The notes under the pieces: model-generated
Database searches by the model: none
Told to the model about the DNA's origin: nothing
Seen by the model: only the letters and a program-made list of their open reading frames with translations
Source: Coenobita brevimanus
Taxonomy: Eukaryota > Arthropoda > Malacostraca > Decapoda > Coenobitidae
NCBI GenBank assembly: GCA_032717465.1
Contig: CM064671.1
Coordinates: 60,093,859-60,157,858 of the forward strand
Direction of reading: 5' to 3'
Length of the DNA stretch: 64,000 nt
Shown: positions 1-10,608 of the stretch, in pieces
How the letters are laid out: each line of letters begins with the position of its first letter
Position numbering within the stretch: the stretch's first letter is position 1
Translations under genes and position numbers: made by a program

Positions 1-872
1 CTATAAACTCTTGCATCCATTATACATCTTCGCATCCTTTCATCAACACACACATAATCAATCATTGCCTTCCTCTCATTCAGTTCACCACCCACCCTTC
101 TCATCACTCGCCATGTATACCTGTGGATCATTTTATGCCTGAAGAGGGTATTGGCTATCACTAACCCCCTCCCAGCACAAATGTCCACTAACACACTCCC
201 ATTCTCATCTATCTCAGCAGGCACATCCCACTCACCAACTATTCCATCCAACTTCACATTCCCAACTTTACCATTCATATCACCAATCAAAAACACTCTC
301 TCATTCCTTCCAAACTTTTCCATGCACACTTCTACATTTGTCCAGAACTCTTCTCTCATTCTTCTAGCACGATCTTGCGTTGGCACATACACACACACAA
401 TTGCCCACATTTGTATTCCAACTTTCAACTTTACCCACACAATCCTAGACCCAACTGATCCATACTGTCTTATGCTCTTCTTCCATCTTTTACTCACAAC
501 TATACATACTCCTTCCTTTGCCCTCTCATTCTCATCTACTCCTGCACATATACCCCATCCATACTCCCATTCTCTCACAATTTCTCCTCTCCATTTTGTT
601 TCAGTTATTCCACATACATCCACTTTCGCACCCTCAAGCACCTGGACAATCTCTCTCTCTTTCACCTCATCATTTGCTCCCCTTACATTCCATGTTCCAA
701 TAATCATGTCCTTTGTCCGGTCCTTGGTCGTCATCGTTTGGTCAGTCCTTGTCCGAGGCTTATTGCTTGTTTTTTTAGTTGTTTTCCGGGGAGGGGCACT
801 AACCCTCCGCCAACCCTTTTAGTCGCCTTTTACGACAAGCAGGGATACTGGGGGAGTAGTCTTGAAAAAAAA
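1..872 (-). mobile_element. LINE A: 5' leader and endonuclease domain, cut by left edge
   Basis: Read on the minus strand from about 870 down to 1, this is the 5' part of an endonuclease/reverse-transcriptase LINE. The leader (about 872-800) holds the conserved string TTGTCGTAAAAGGCGACTA, common in invertebrate LINE leaders. The endonuclease follows: TWNVRGANDEV near the start, an ETKWRG motif, a GDMNGKVG motif, and DYVCVDERM near the window edge. These are the landmarks of an APE-type endonuclease that nicks target DNA for target-primed reverse transcription. The same domain recurs on the plus strand at 22.4-23.2 kb, which confirms it. The lower-coordinate (3') part, with the reverse transcriptase, lies outside the window. 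Frameshifts make it non-functional. The exact clade (RTE-like or related) is uncertain. Confidence 0.8.
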
Positions 873-1850
873 CCCTACCCCCATGCCAGTGAACTGCAAG
901 GAGTTTACCTGATTTCAAGGTCCTGTACTCCCCCTTCATGGTGCTCTCAGGAAAGGGTGGCCAATGCGTCGTCTTTGCACAGACAGTGCCACACAATGCA
1001 GTTTTGTGTTCTTGCAGGTACTTTTGCAAGACTTGGTGCTATATAATAATTATCGGTGAACAAGATATGGTTGCCGCCAAAGTACCTGTCAATCAGCTTC
1101 TTGACAACTGAGCCAATAAACCATGGGGATCATCCTTTGACAACACCATATCACTTGGAGTATACACAATGAAATCAAACATGTACCCAGTCTTGTAATT
1201 ATACAAAACAAAAAACTTTATTCCTAAATGATGTCTGTTTTAGGAAGTGTACTGAATGAAGGCAAGACGTCCCCTGAATAGAACAAGCAACTCATAAATA
1301 ACAACCTTCTGGAATGGCATGAAAAAGGATTGAAAATTTTCCTTCAATATTTCCAGAATCGAGCGAATCTTCCACAGCCTGTCGTTCAGATGTGCGCCCA
1401 TATTGGTGGAGAATTGCAGGTACCTGAGGACATCAAGATACCGATCCCGTGGCATAACTTACCAAATATGGGGGTAGCTGCAATATCATCCATGAGCCAA
1501 TAATCGTGTATATTGTGCTTTCTTACGTGAGGCATCAACATAGTCAATGCTAGCTAAACATCTCGCTGACATTTCTCACTGTCCATTCTTTCTTCTTTGC
1601 ACTCTCTCTTAGGTGTGTGGTTTCAGTCCAGTTGCAGCAGAATTCCCTGAAAGCAGTCACTTCTTTCACAATGAAGGCCATCACTGATGTTTTGAAAAAA
1701 GCAAGGAAGGATTCCACTACAGAAGAAGATTGATTACAGGGGAATTCTGACTGCATACCTGCATTTGTTATCAAACACAGGCACCTTGGGCTGAAATCCC
1801 ATCCCTTCCTCCCGGGGAAAAGTTTCCAATCTACCCACCCGTGATTCCTG
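871..1850 (-). pseudogene. piggyBac transposase, broken central and C-terminal parts
   Basis: Three minus-strand frames join into a piggyBac-type DDE transposase. From 1850 downward come a block like SVVESFLAFFKTSVMAFIVK (typical N-terminal helices of the family), then PRDRYLDVLRYLQFS, then DRLWKIRSILEILKENFQ, then the RNase H-like core. The first catalytic Asp, normally in a IDExL motif, reads VIYELLVLFRGR, so Asp has become Tyr. The second catalytic Asp survives as ILFTDNYY near 1050 in another frame. The C-terminal block KTALCGTVCAK follows, and the ORF is cut at about 870 where LINE A's leader starts. A His-rich insertion from a GAT microsatellite sits at 1935-1985. It is probably the catalytic half of the element whose TTAA end is at 3795-3798. 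Confidence 0.8.
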
Positions 1851-2025
1851 CCTTCTCTGTGCACATGGCCTGCCCCATGTCCTGCCATAACCCCTAGCAT
1901 GACGGCGTGGTGGCGAGTCCAGTGACTCACCACTAGATGAGGCAGGTGATGGTGATCGTGATGGTGATGGTGATGATGATAGGCATGGGTGGGCATGTGC
2001 CTGTCAGCGTGCGCCTGCAACAACA

Positions 2026-2695
2026 TCTATCTATCTATCTATATACCTAGGCTGCTTCCCCCAAGGAAAGGGAGGTAGCCGAGACAGGACGACACACTCT
2101 CCATTCACTCATCCATTTAAACACATTCATTCACATCTTAGCCCCAAAGGGGAGAACGGACAGATCCTCACCGCACCACACCGCACAAGGGTCAACTGCG
2201 CAATGCAATCAGTGACATCCGCAGCAGGGCCCGACAGCAGAGCTGGTTTACCCCTGCCACATCATAACATACCCATCCCCTTACCCGCACCTGACCTGAC
2301 TAGCTGATCAGACCAAATGCGGGAGAATATCCCCTCAGGGCTGCGTCATCACTTATTTATTCACAATTTCTCTCCATTTATTTCTGTCACGCACAGCCAC
2401 TCTTCCTTGCTCGACAGACATCCCTCTCGCATCCAGCGCTCTCTTCACACTATCCATCCATCCTATTCGTGGTCTTCCTCTCAGCCTTACACCTCTCACA
2501 TCAGATCTAGTTATCTTTTTCACCAATCGCTCATTATCCATTCTCTCCATATGCCCAAACCATCGCAACAACCTCTGCTCAACTCTACCAGCCATCTCCT
2601 GAACAACTCCAGTTCTCCTTCGCACTTCATCATTTCGCACCCGATCCATAGCGTCACTCCACACATACTCCTCAGACACCTCATCTCCATTACAC
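2026..2695 (-). mobile_element. LINE D: C-terminal coding end, 3' UTR and GATA tail
   Basis: The minus strand encodes the C-terminus of a LINE polyprotein: EMRCLRSMCGV, then RVRNDEVRRRTGVVQEM, then LRWFGHMERMDNERLVKK, then a basic RGRPRIGWMDSV motif, ending at a stop near 2353. A 3' UTR of about 300 bp follows and ends in a GATA-type repeat at 2026-2043. The copy is 5'-truncated at about 2695, the usual outcome of target-primed reverse transcription. It belongs to the same subfamily as LINE E at 57.9-59.7 kb. It lies between two halves of a piggyBac gene, so it probably inserted into that element. Confidence 0.85.
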
Positions 2696-2813
2696 CATGT
2701 ACCTAATCACCACATCCAATTATGTCGGGCTATGTTGTTGCATTCACTGAATGAATGAATGAATGCAACAACATAGCCCGACATACTTGGATGTGGTGAT
2801 TAGGTACATGGTG
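2693..2813. repeat. Near-perfect hairpin, 53-nt arms
   Basis: Positions 2693-2745 are the reverse complement of 2761-2813 with about two mismatches, around a 15-nt loop made of GAAT/ACTG repeats. The left arm runs into the 5'-truncated end of LINE D and the right arm into the 30-bp minisatellite. A snap-back or 5' inversion formed at LINE integration would give this layout. Confidence 0.9.
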
Positions 2814-3090
2814 AGCAGGCCAGTGTGGCAAGACCTATAGTGAGGCAGGCCGGCATAGTGAACCACATAATGAGACAGGTCAGCATGGTGAGGCATGTAG
2901 TGAGGCCGGCCGGCATGGTGAGGCACGTGGTGAGGCAGGCAGGTGTGGTGAGGCATGTGGTGAAGCAGGCCAGCGTGGTGAGGCACATGGTGAGGCAGGC
3001 CGGCGTGTGAGGCATGTGGTGAGGCAGGCTGGCATGGCAAGCCATGTAGTGAGGCAGGCTGGCAGGGTGAGGCACATGGTGATGTTTGTA
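2808..3090. repeat. Minisatellite, about 30-bp unit, about 9 copies
   Basis: A GC-rich tandem array with a unit close to GGTGAGGCATGTGGTGAGGC plus CAGGCCGGCAT, repeated about nine times with point changes. The period is a multiple of three, so long open frames appear on both strands (Met-Pro-His-His type on minus, Val-Arg-His on plus). These are by-products of the repeat, not genes. Confidence 0.9.
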
Positions 3091-3099
3091 CAGATGCAG

Positions 3100-3798
3100 G
3101 CCATGTGGGAGAGGCTAGTGTTGATGGAGGATGGGTGGAAATTTCCACGGTAGGCCACTCTGGTGCATAGCTCAGCCTGTGGCATTTCCTCCTCCCATCA
3201 TCCTCCACCTCCTACCATTCTTGACTCCCTACCTCCCCTTCTACCTTCTTCACTGTGTGATTGTCCCCTTCTGCAGGATCATCAATAAATCTGACCTTTC
3301 TTCATCATCAGAAAAGACTGATAATCGTGTAGAAGGAAAATATCACTACACAGTGGAAAATTCACGGTCACTCTCCTCCTCTGTCGCGTATATTTCGACC
3401 CTCAGCATGGCGATGTCACTTTCCTCAGAGGATGAATCACTTTCCCCATTCATTAGTTGTGATAATGGTAGATCCAACTCCCTTCCTATTGCACTATCAC
3501 TAAGGCCTTTCCTTTTAGGGCCTTTTGACGTCATCGGTGTTGAAGTGAATGGTTGTGGACGGTCACCTGAGGGTCCGGACAGAAGAAAATCTTTTTGTGT
3601 AGGCCTATCCATGATGGAGGCACACAGGCAACTGGAGCATGACTTGGATGCTTGCCAGAGGGTTGCCAGTGGCTGCATGTGGTGGAAATAATCAGCTGAA
3701 TATTCAAACAAGGGCGTGAATTACTAGATCATGTATACATGACCCTCGGATGGCCCCGGGAGGACATGTATACATGTCACCCAGAAAGGGAGGATTAA
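3100..3798 (-). mobile_element. piggyBac-like element P9, TTAA end and N-terminal coding block
   Basis: The minus strand starts with TTAA at 3795-3798, then a terminal region with two copies of a palindrome built on ATGTATACAT (3763-3778 and 3729-3742, 34 bp apart). An ORF follows from 3711 to 3346, starting MFEYSADYFHHMQPLA and containing TSTPMTSKGPKRKGLSDSAI and an acidic Ser-rich stretch. Two other copies (21.75-22.33 kb plus, 41.84-42.48 kb minus) share the same ORF and palindromes. Acidic N-terminal regions of this kind precede the DDE domain in piggyBac transposases. The catalytic half is probably 1850-871 on the same strand, separated by the minisatellite and LINE D. Confidence 0.75.
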
Positions 3799-3853
3799 TA
3801 AGAAAGTGTCTTATTTCACTTATGTGTTGTGCTCAGCAGCCCTCTTATCTTTC

Positions 3854-4541
3854 TTAACCCATAAACATACCAATGACAACCTGCGTCGTCAATGCATTTG
3901 TCAACCTCTGACGTCAGTGTGACGACTTTGCCCGTCATCCAATATAATCTCTAAAGAAATATTTAGGGTGTCGTAAATTTTTTTGGGTAACAGGCAAAAG
4001 TGGGTAGAGCTAAGCCTGCCACAGCTGGTGTGAGTGTGCTCACTTGGTTTGCTTGGCTCAGTGTGGTGTGAGGTTCCTGACAGGTAGGATGTACACCCCT
4101 TGACCTCCCGCCGAACACTTATGTTCCTTCTTCTCACGTATATATGCGACATTATTATTTAAGAAAAAACAACAAATAATGCATTCTTGGAAAGGATATT
4201 TATTCTGCTACTTGAGGCAAAAAGTATAATTACTTCTTGAATATTTTTTTTTGCAAATATTTTTTTTAAAGGACAAGGTAAAACTTTAGCGTGTCAGCTA
4301 ACTTTTACTCACTTTTTTGGCATTTTATTTTGTATATATATATTGTCTTTTTGGACAATGTACGACAAAGTAAAAGTCTTCATCTTCAAATTGAGACCAA
4401 AGTGGCCTTTCTATGATGAATAGTAACTTTCCTACGAGCATTAGAAGTTAAGTATCTCTATGTGACTGTTCTGAAAGCTCTCGAGCAAGAGTTACATGCA
4501 CAGCCAGAATTTACGCTCCACCTTTGAAGTGAAAGGGTTAA
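3854..4541. mobile_element. Candidate TTAA-flanked non-autonomous element P8
   Basis: About 690 bp bounded by TTAACCC at 3854 and GGGTTAA ending at 4541. The interior is AT-rich with no coding match; an 83-codon minus frame at 3901-4152 resembles nothing I know. Terminal similarity beyond CCC is weak, so this rests mainly on the TTAA/CCC boundaries and on the LINE reading frame that begins directly after 4541. Confidence 0.4.
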
Positions 4542-4544
4542 ATG

Positions 4545-7500
4545 TCCACTTCCTTGTGGAAGTCTATATCTTAAACTGTCAGTTTCTTAAACATCCACTT
4601 CCTTGGTGGAACCCTAAATACAGTTTCACAGTGAGGGCCAAACGAGTTGCATTCTTTCGGCTTTGTTGCTACCATGGGGATCATCAGTATTTGGTGGCGT
4701 ATTAGAGGGTGCAAGCTCATGTGCATCGGGTTTTAAAAGAGACCAGACATTTATCCTGGAAGGGTTATGTTTCCTCCATCAACACGAGGACTTTCCTCAC
4801 TCATGTGTGGAACCTGGTGAGGGAAATTTGCCATTTCTTCCCCTGCTGTTGTATCTGTAGCAGGTAGGGCTGTGACTGATCCTTTTGCTATTGCAGGGTT
4901 GCTTGTCTATCATTTTGGCAGTGTTTCACAGAAGGATGGGATTCACCTTCAATATGCCACTGTCGACACCTAGTCTCATGGTCTCAGTTTTGCCTCTTCT
5001 GGGGGAGAAACTTTTAATATCCCTTTTTCTGTTTCTGAACCTAAGGCAGCTTTGTCACTGAGCCAGGATTCTTCTAATGGCTGTGATGATACTCCTTATG
5101 CCTTTTTACGTCACCTGCTTGATGAGCCCCTTTTGTTTTTGCTGTCATTGTTACACAAGATCTTGTGTACTGTCGAGTTTCCGACTTGTTATGATGGTGC
5201 TGTAGTTATCCCCATCTCCAAGCCAGGTGAAGATCAACAACAAGCATCAAATTGTTGGCCCATTTCTATGACTTATTGTATGTGTAAGGTCTTGTAAAAG
5301 GTGGTCAATGATTGGCTTGCATGGTTTTTTGAGGAAGGAAATTTCTTATATCTTGTCCAACATGGTTTTGTAAAATGTGGCCTACCTCTGATTTCCTACC
5401 ATCCTTGGAATTTTCTGTCCATGAGGTTTCCTCCAATTACCAACACCAGATCACAGTCTTCTTCAGTCTGGTGTAGGCGTATGACTGCCCAGCTTCATGG
5501 CATTTTACAGTCTTTTCATGAGTTTTGTCTTTAATGGCACTTGCCAATTTTTATTCAGCTGTTTTTGTCTGACCATTTTTAACCCGCCGTGTGCCAGTGC
5601 CGTTTTAAAACGGTCTAACATAATCCCGCGGCCAGTGTCAGTGCTGTTTTTAAACGGTTAAAAATAAAAATTTCACTGTGACGTCATTTTTCAAGAATCG
5701 TGGGTAAATTTTGGCAGGCTTGTAAGGTAACTGTTTCTCTACTATCCCCAAGGCTGTCAAGGCCATACACTCACTCTCTTCCCCCCTCATGCTCGGTCTG
5801 CCTCACTCTGCCTGTGTGCCTCACTCAGTGCTGTACATAGCGAAGGCATTTTGTAAATGTTTTCATGTAAGTGTAAGTTGTAAATATTTTCTTGTAAGTG
5901 TAACGACTATATAATGAAGTCAAGTTGTAAATAACTTCTTGTAAGTGCCAGGACTGTACCTAATGAAGTCAGGTTGTACCTATCTTCAAGTAAGTGTAAG
6001 ATAATGCATTCACAGTGAGAAGGACATGCAAATTGTGATAGATGCTGAAGTAATAAGTAATTAGAGAAATGTACTGAACATTGCTATTCCCTTCCCAGCA
6101 TGAATACCTGAGTATACCTTACATAGAAAACAGCTTTCTCTCACGTACATGGTGAGTGTGAGAAAGCGGCTATACCTGTACACAAGTATGCAGGACTCAA
6201 TAAAACTCATTTCCGAGCCTCGGTGAGCATTTTAATGGCAAAATTCGTTGTTTCCACATCAAAATCTATCATTTTAGCCTAAAAAATAAGGTCAAAAAAT
6301 GGTCGGCACTGGGGTGACCCATAGGGTTAAAAATAGCCAGCACACAGTGGGTTAAGGGTCCGAGTGGGGTAACAGGTTGCTTTCTAATGCCCGTGAACTT
6401 CAAGATGAGGTGCAGCAGAGGAGTATCCTTAACGTAACTTTTTCATTTGTGTCCGTCAACAGTCCAATCATTGTACTCCCAGATGGATTACTTGGCTCAC
6501 TATACAGTAAGTGGGTGACCTCTCATTTTCCGTTCCTGCATCTTAAATGTCTCTGGTTGAAAAGAAGTTGCAGCTGGTTGTTAATAAAGTTACATGTGGG
6601 ACTGTGGTTATACATTTTTCTTCATCTTTGTGGTGTTCATCCAGGCCCTGACCTGCATCTCCATGGTCACAGAATCTCCTGTGTGGATGAAACTCGGTAT
6701 TTGGGTCTTTTTTTTTTTTTTTTTTATAGAAGACCGACCTGTGTTCCTCATATTTGTTATGTTAAGGAAGCTTCTATTAAGGCCTTCAGCCTTCTAAAGG
6801 TTTTTGCTCATGCCTTCTAGGGTGGTGACCCTCCTACACTTGCATAGATCCCTTATTCATTTTAAACTCAAATATAGATGTGAGGTCTACTCTGCTACAG
6901 ATGCCTGTCTCCAGATGTGAGATTCGGTGCATCATGCTGTTGTTCCAGCAACTGGAGCATTCTTGTCATCCCCGATTTTGAGTTTGTTGTTGAATGCTGA
7001 TACCCTCCCTATGGATTTGCCTTATCATTCATTGATGATGTGTTGATATCATCTTCACTGTCTCCCAGACTCAGTGTCTTGCGCCCTGATCTCCCAGAAT
7101 TCCCAATCTTCTTTTATGACACTCGTTCAGGTTTAGCGAAGCCCTTTGGTTACTGGGTCTGGTGTGTTATGTTAGCCTTCTTGCTTCCTAAGCTGGTAGT
7201 TTGTCTGCATCGAATCCTGAGGGTGGGTTTTTGGCTACTCACTTGTGTGGCAGCCTATACGTCATTTGTTGGTAAAAAGAGCTCACTTCTCCCTCAGGTG
7301 TCCCACTCTCACATTTTAGACCATGCCTCTACTCATGAGAGCTCTGTCCATATCTATACTAATGGATCTAAGACTGATACTTGAGTAGGTTTTGGTGTTG
7401 TCTTCCTTCAGTTGGGGTGGTAGCATTCCAGGTATGGCTTCTGTTTTTATGGTGGAAGTGCCTGCAATTTTATTTGCTGTCCAAATTATGTGTACTCTTC

Positions 7501-8175
7501 TCAACAGTTTTTTTAGTGACCCCTGCAATGCTGTGTCTGCTATGGAGTCTTTTAATTCATCTCATCTTTTGGATTAGAATGGCTTTATTACCTTGGCTGT
7601 TGTGGCAGTCAAATGGAGTTTTCTTGAGGTCCTGCCCATGCGCAAATGTCCTGGAATGAGTGGGCTGATCTGTTGGTTAACAAAGCATTGGCTCGCGCTC
7701 GCTGCTACTTTGGGATCCCATCCTCCTCTGCATTGGCTGCCTGCATATGATATTTACCCATTTATTTCAAGACAGATTTGGTGCTGTGGGTAAGACCACT
7801 GGGATGAGTTGAGGGCTAACACAGTATGTGCTTTTTGTGGCACAGTAAACTTCTTCATCTACTGAGGTTTGTCTCGCCAGTGGGAGACGGACTTATGCCA
7901 GTTGCAAATTAACCACATCCGGTTTTCTCATGGATTTTTAATGGAGGGCACTTCCTCTCTTTTATGTGAGGATTGCTTGATTCTCCTTACTGTTGGGCAC
8001 TTGCTGGTGGAGTGCCGCAGTCTTGAGAATTTATGCCATCAGAACCTCTCTGAGTACCAGGTGAGTGTTAGCTTGTACCATATTTTGTTGGTGCTTGGGG
8101 AGGTTGCCTGTTGTATGGGAGTGGAAACGTTCAGCTCTGTGGAGGCAGCTGGACTGCTTCATAAGATTTAGTATT
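4545..8175 (+). mobile_element. Degraded I/Jockey-type LINE with RT and RNase H
   Basis: Fragments in all three plus frames read as one LINE ORF2. Near 4610-4850 are PWWNPKYSFTVRAKR and SSINTRTFLTHVWN, typical of the linker before the RT. RT begins about 5050, with DGAVVIPISKPGEDQQQASN at about 5190 and NWLAWFFEEGNFLYLVQHGF-like residues at 5300. After the nested element P1 it resumes at 6356 with RVRVG. A block HPGPDLHLHGHRISCVDETR lies at about 6630-6700. RNase H follows with HIYTNGSKTD at 7350-7380, and the C-terminal cysteine-containing region SLLCEDCLILLTVGHLLVEC is at about 7950-8010. Many frameshifts and stops. RNase H after RT points to the I-like group. A (T)n run at 6711-6724 interrupts one frame. 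Confidence 0.8.
5579..6355. mobile_element. P1 copy a: non-autonomous piggyBac-like element
   Basis: 777 bp with TTAA at both borders (5579-5582 and 6352-6355) and imperfect inverted ends, CCCGCCGTGTGCCAGTGCC against CCCACTGTGTGCTGGC. The left end carries two palindromes of the CCGTTTTAAAACGG type (5600-5613 and 5644-5657). Two further copies lie at 34645-35418 and 48618-49379 in the opposite orientation. No transposase is encoded. It interrupts the RT of the I-like LINE; joining the flanks at a single TTAA keeps the frame (DHF-LRVRVG). Confidence 0.9.
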
Positions 8176-8380
8176 CGGTGTTTTGTTTTAGTCGTTTATT
8201 GTTTCTGTTTGGTGTTTTTACATAGTTTGGTGTTTTTTTATATTATATTTAAAATCATGTTTTACATGCTTCTCTGATTATACTTTTTGTTGTCAACTTT
8301 TGCCTTGATGTCGGGCGGTATGCGACACTGGCAGTTACACCACCAGTATATTATTTAGTTTAATTAATCAGTCAGTTATT

Positions 8381-8381
<1 letters not shown>
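8176..8381. other. 3' tail region of the I-like LINE, no gene seen
   Basis: AT-rich sequence following the LINE C-terminus, probably its 3' UTR. It contains GATGTCGGGCGGTATGCGAC and no open frame of note. It ends at the (CA)n tract. Confidence 0.4.

Positions 8382-8436
<55 letters not shown>
8382..8436. repeat. (AC)n microsatellite
   Basis: A pure AC dinucleotide run of 55 bp. Confidence 0.98.
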
Positions 8437-8439
<3 letters not shown>

Positions 8440-8524
8440 CAGGATTACATTATATATGATTACAGGCAGAGCAGTATCACAACCAACCAACATTATACTA
8501 TACTATCAGCAACATACTGTTTAC

Positions 8525-8751
8525 CTGACAACTGCTGATACAACAGGTGAATGTGGTGTGGTGGTAAGGAGCACCAGATGACAGCCGGTGAGGTGCTGCT
8601 CCATTACCTGACCCAACACCTCCCTCACTTGCTCCACGCCCAGCTCATGAACACCCACAACCACGTCCTGCCCACTCACTGTCATTGCGTTCACCACCAT
8701 TGTAAATATCGCTACCATTAACCACCACACTCCGTTATAACAGAATTCCAT
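8525..8751 (-). CDS. Candidate first coding exon of a host receptor-like gene
   Basis: A minus-strand open frame whose best start is the Met at 8749-8751. From there a hydrophobic signal-peptide-like segment (GVWWLMVAIFTMVVNAM) is followed by QDVVVGVHELGVEQVREVLG and then GCHLVLLTTTPHSPVVSAVV. Right after GTCAG comes GTAAAC (minus), a good splice donor at 8524-8521, so the frame stops because an intron starts (phase 2). The soluble part resembles, from memory, the start of the extracellular domain of decapod divergent ionotropic receptors; that is a weak family call. It has no repeat partner in this window, unlike nearly everything around it. An upstream Met at 8785-8787 is also in frame. Alternatively it is a chance ORF with a chance donor. 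Confidence 0.5.
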
Positions 8752-8849
8752 GTTTGTCTGAAAAAAAGGGTGGGGGAGGAGAAACATATCACAGAGAAGG
8801 ATACAGATGAATGGACATAAATCACAAACAATTTTGGGGGGCTATACGA

Positions 8850-8948
8850 GTATATAAAACATAGGCAGCCCTCCATCTGACCACCTCCCTGGACAAATAA
8901 GCAAATGCATAACGGCCCTCATCCCCCTTCCTTCTGTATAGAACAGAG
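8850..8948 (-). repeat. R1 repeat: single arm-end of the foldback element
   Basis: On the minus strand this matches the outer part of both arms of the foldback element at 10.3-11.8 kb (ATATCTCTGT, then GATGAGGGCCGTTATGC, then GGTCAGATGGAG). It directly follows the (GAT)n tail of LINE I. It may be a solo end or a truncated copy. Confidence 0.6.
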
Positions 8949-9760
8949 ATATCATCATCATCATCATCCGGACCTCCTTTCCCACCCAAGGGCAGGGTGA
9001 GGAGTAGCTATGTCCAGATATCACAAACTTGCCCAAGCCAAATAGGCCACACTTCCATTCACTCATCATTCAAGCCCCCGGAATCCTGTCTCCACCGGAT
9101 ACACCAAAAAACATTCACCACATTCTGCAGCTTCACACAAACGTATCTGGTTGAGTCAATCTGGACGCTGCCATGCTCACAAGGGGTGCCAATATCCCTG
9201 ATCATGCATTTCACCTCACAACATTCATCCAGCCAGCTCAATATATTGTCAGTTCCATAGCCTCACCGACTTCCAAACATCTCTTCCTCAAACACTCATC
9301 CACCATATCTCTCCACCTTCTCCTTGGCCTACCTCGTCTCCTCCCTCCTTCAAATTCGCTCAGGTAAACCTTTTTCACCACTCTATTGTTATCCATTGTT
9401 TCCACATGACCATACCATCTCAGGACACTCTTCGATTCTGGTGTCCACCGACTTCCTCACTCCACACCATTTCGTATCCTGTCCACCCTCTGTACTCCAC
9501 ATACATACCTCTAAAACACATTCACCACTTCCACCTTCTTGTTCTCCTCATTCACACCTCTCACATTCCACATGGCCACACGAGTCTGCCCATTTGGTTG
9601 GGGCCCTGGGCGGGTATTGGGCCCTCCGAGGCTCTCTGAAACGACTGCCATGATTAAGTGACTTTGGATAGGGGAATCTGGGGGACACTTAACTCTGCCA
9701 GAAACCCAGGTTATATGGTTACCACCCAGCGTAGTAAATGGTTTCACAGAGATATTAAAA
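8949..9760 (-). mobile_element. LINE I: internally deleted copy with (GAT)n tail
   Basis: On the minus strand it starts (about 9760-9610) with a LINE leader and the first residues of the endonuclease, NGQTRVAMWNVRGVNEEN. Then, within about 40 residues, it jumps to the C-terminal end of the same protein: RVDRIRNGV, LRWYGHVETMDNNRVVKK, RRRGRPRRRWRDMVDEC. The reverse transcriptase and most of the endonuclease are missing. The 3' UTR ends in (GAT)n at 8951-8966. Copy H at 16.2-17.1 kb has the same C-terminus and 3' UTR. It is a deletion derivative that could only move in trans. Confidence 0.75.
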
Positions 9761-9775
9761 CTTAAAAAGATGACA

Positions 9776-10310
9776 GAAAATCATCATCATCATTATCATC
9801 ATCATCAACTCTACTACCACCACCGCCATTATCGTCGTCATGGTCATCATCATCTAAATAAATCACCATCACTACTTTCATCCTCCTTATCATCGTCATC
9901 CTCATCATCATCTACTACCACCACTATCATCATCATCGTCATCCATATCATATTCTACTACCACCACTATCGTCATCATCGTCATTCATATCACCATCTA
10001 CTACCACCAATATCATCATCATCGTCATCCTCATCATCTACTACCACCACTATCATCATCAGCATTATCTCGACTACCACCACTATCCATCATTATCTCC
10101 ATGAACACAACCACTTCCATCATCATCACCTCAACTATCACCACCACTATCATCATTGTCATCATCACCACCATTATCTACCACCATCACCATCATCATC
10201 ATTACAGTCACTACCACCAGCAACACTACCAACATCATAATCGCCATCATCATCTCAACTACCATCATTATAATCATCATCATCATCACCACCACGAACA
10301 ACACCATCAT
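9776..10310. repeat. (ATC)n-rich imperfect microsatellite
   Basis: About 530 bp of ATC/ACC/CAC trinucleotides with interruptions, including several near-copies of a roughly 60-bp higher-order unit (ATCATCATCGTCATC followed by CTACTACCACCA). His/Thr/Ile-rich open frames across it are by-products. Confidence 0.95.
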
Positions 10311-10311
10311 C

Positions 10312-10535
10312 ATCGTTGCAACACTCCACCTGACCAAGCACATACCCCCCCCACCTCCCCTCACACCAAACCCAACACATAACGGCCATCACCTCCCCTC
10401 CCCCCCATATAACACAGAGACATTGAAACTTAAAAGTTTCAGTAGTTTATCCCAGGTTAACAGAACCTAATCCCTTCAGAGTCCTTGCATAGTGCACATT
10501 GAAATTTCTGAGATTTTCCCTGTCTCATTATCATA

Positions 10536-10608
<73 letters not shown>

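Noticed and set aside
151..822. 223-codon plus-strand open frame
   Set aside because: It is the antisense shadow of the LINE A endonuclease on the minus strand, whose motifs are clear.
2811..3090. CRISPR-like array
   Set aside because: Units of about 30 bp follow each other without unique spacers, in eukaryotic repeat DNA.
2744..3208. Long minus frames rich in Pro, His and Ser (and Val-Arg-His on plus)
   Set aside because: They arise from the 30-bp tandem repeat, whose period is divisible by three.
9770..10470. His/Thr/Ile-rich frames on both strands
   Set aside because: Simple translation of ATC-type microsatellite DNA.
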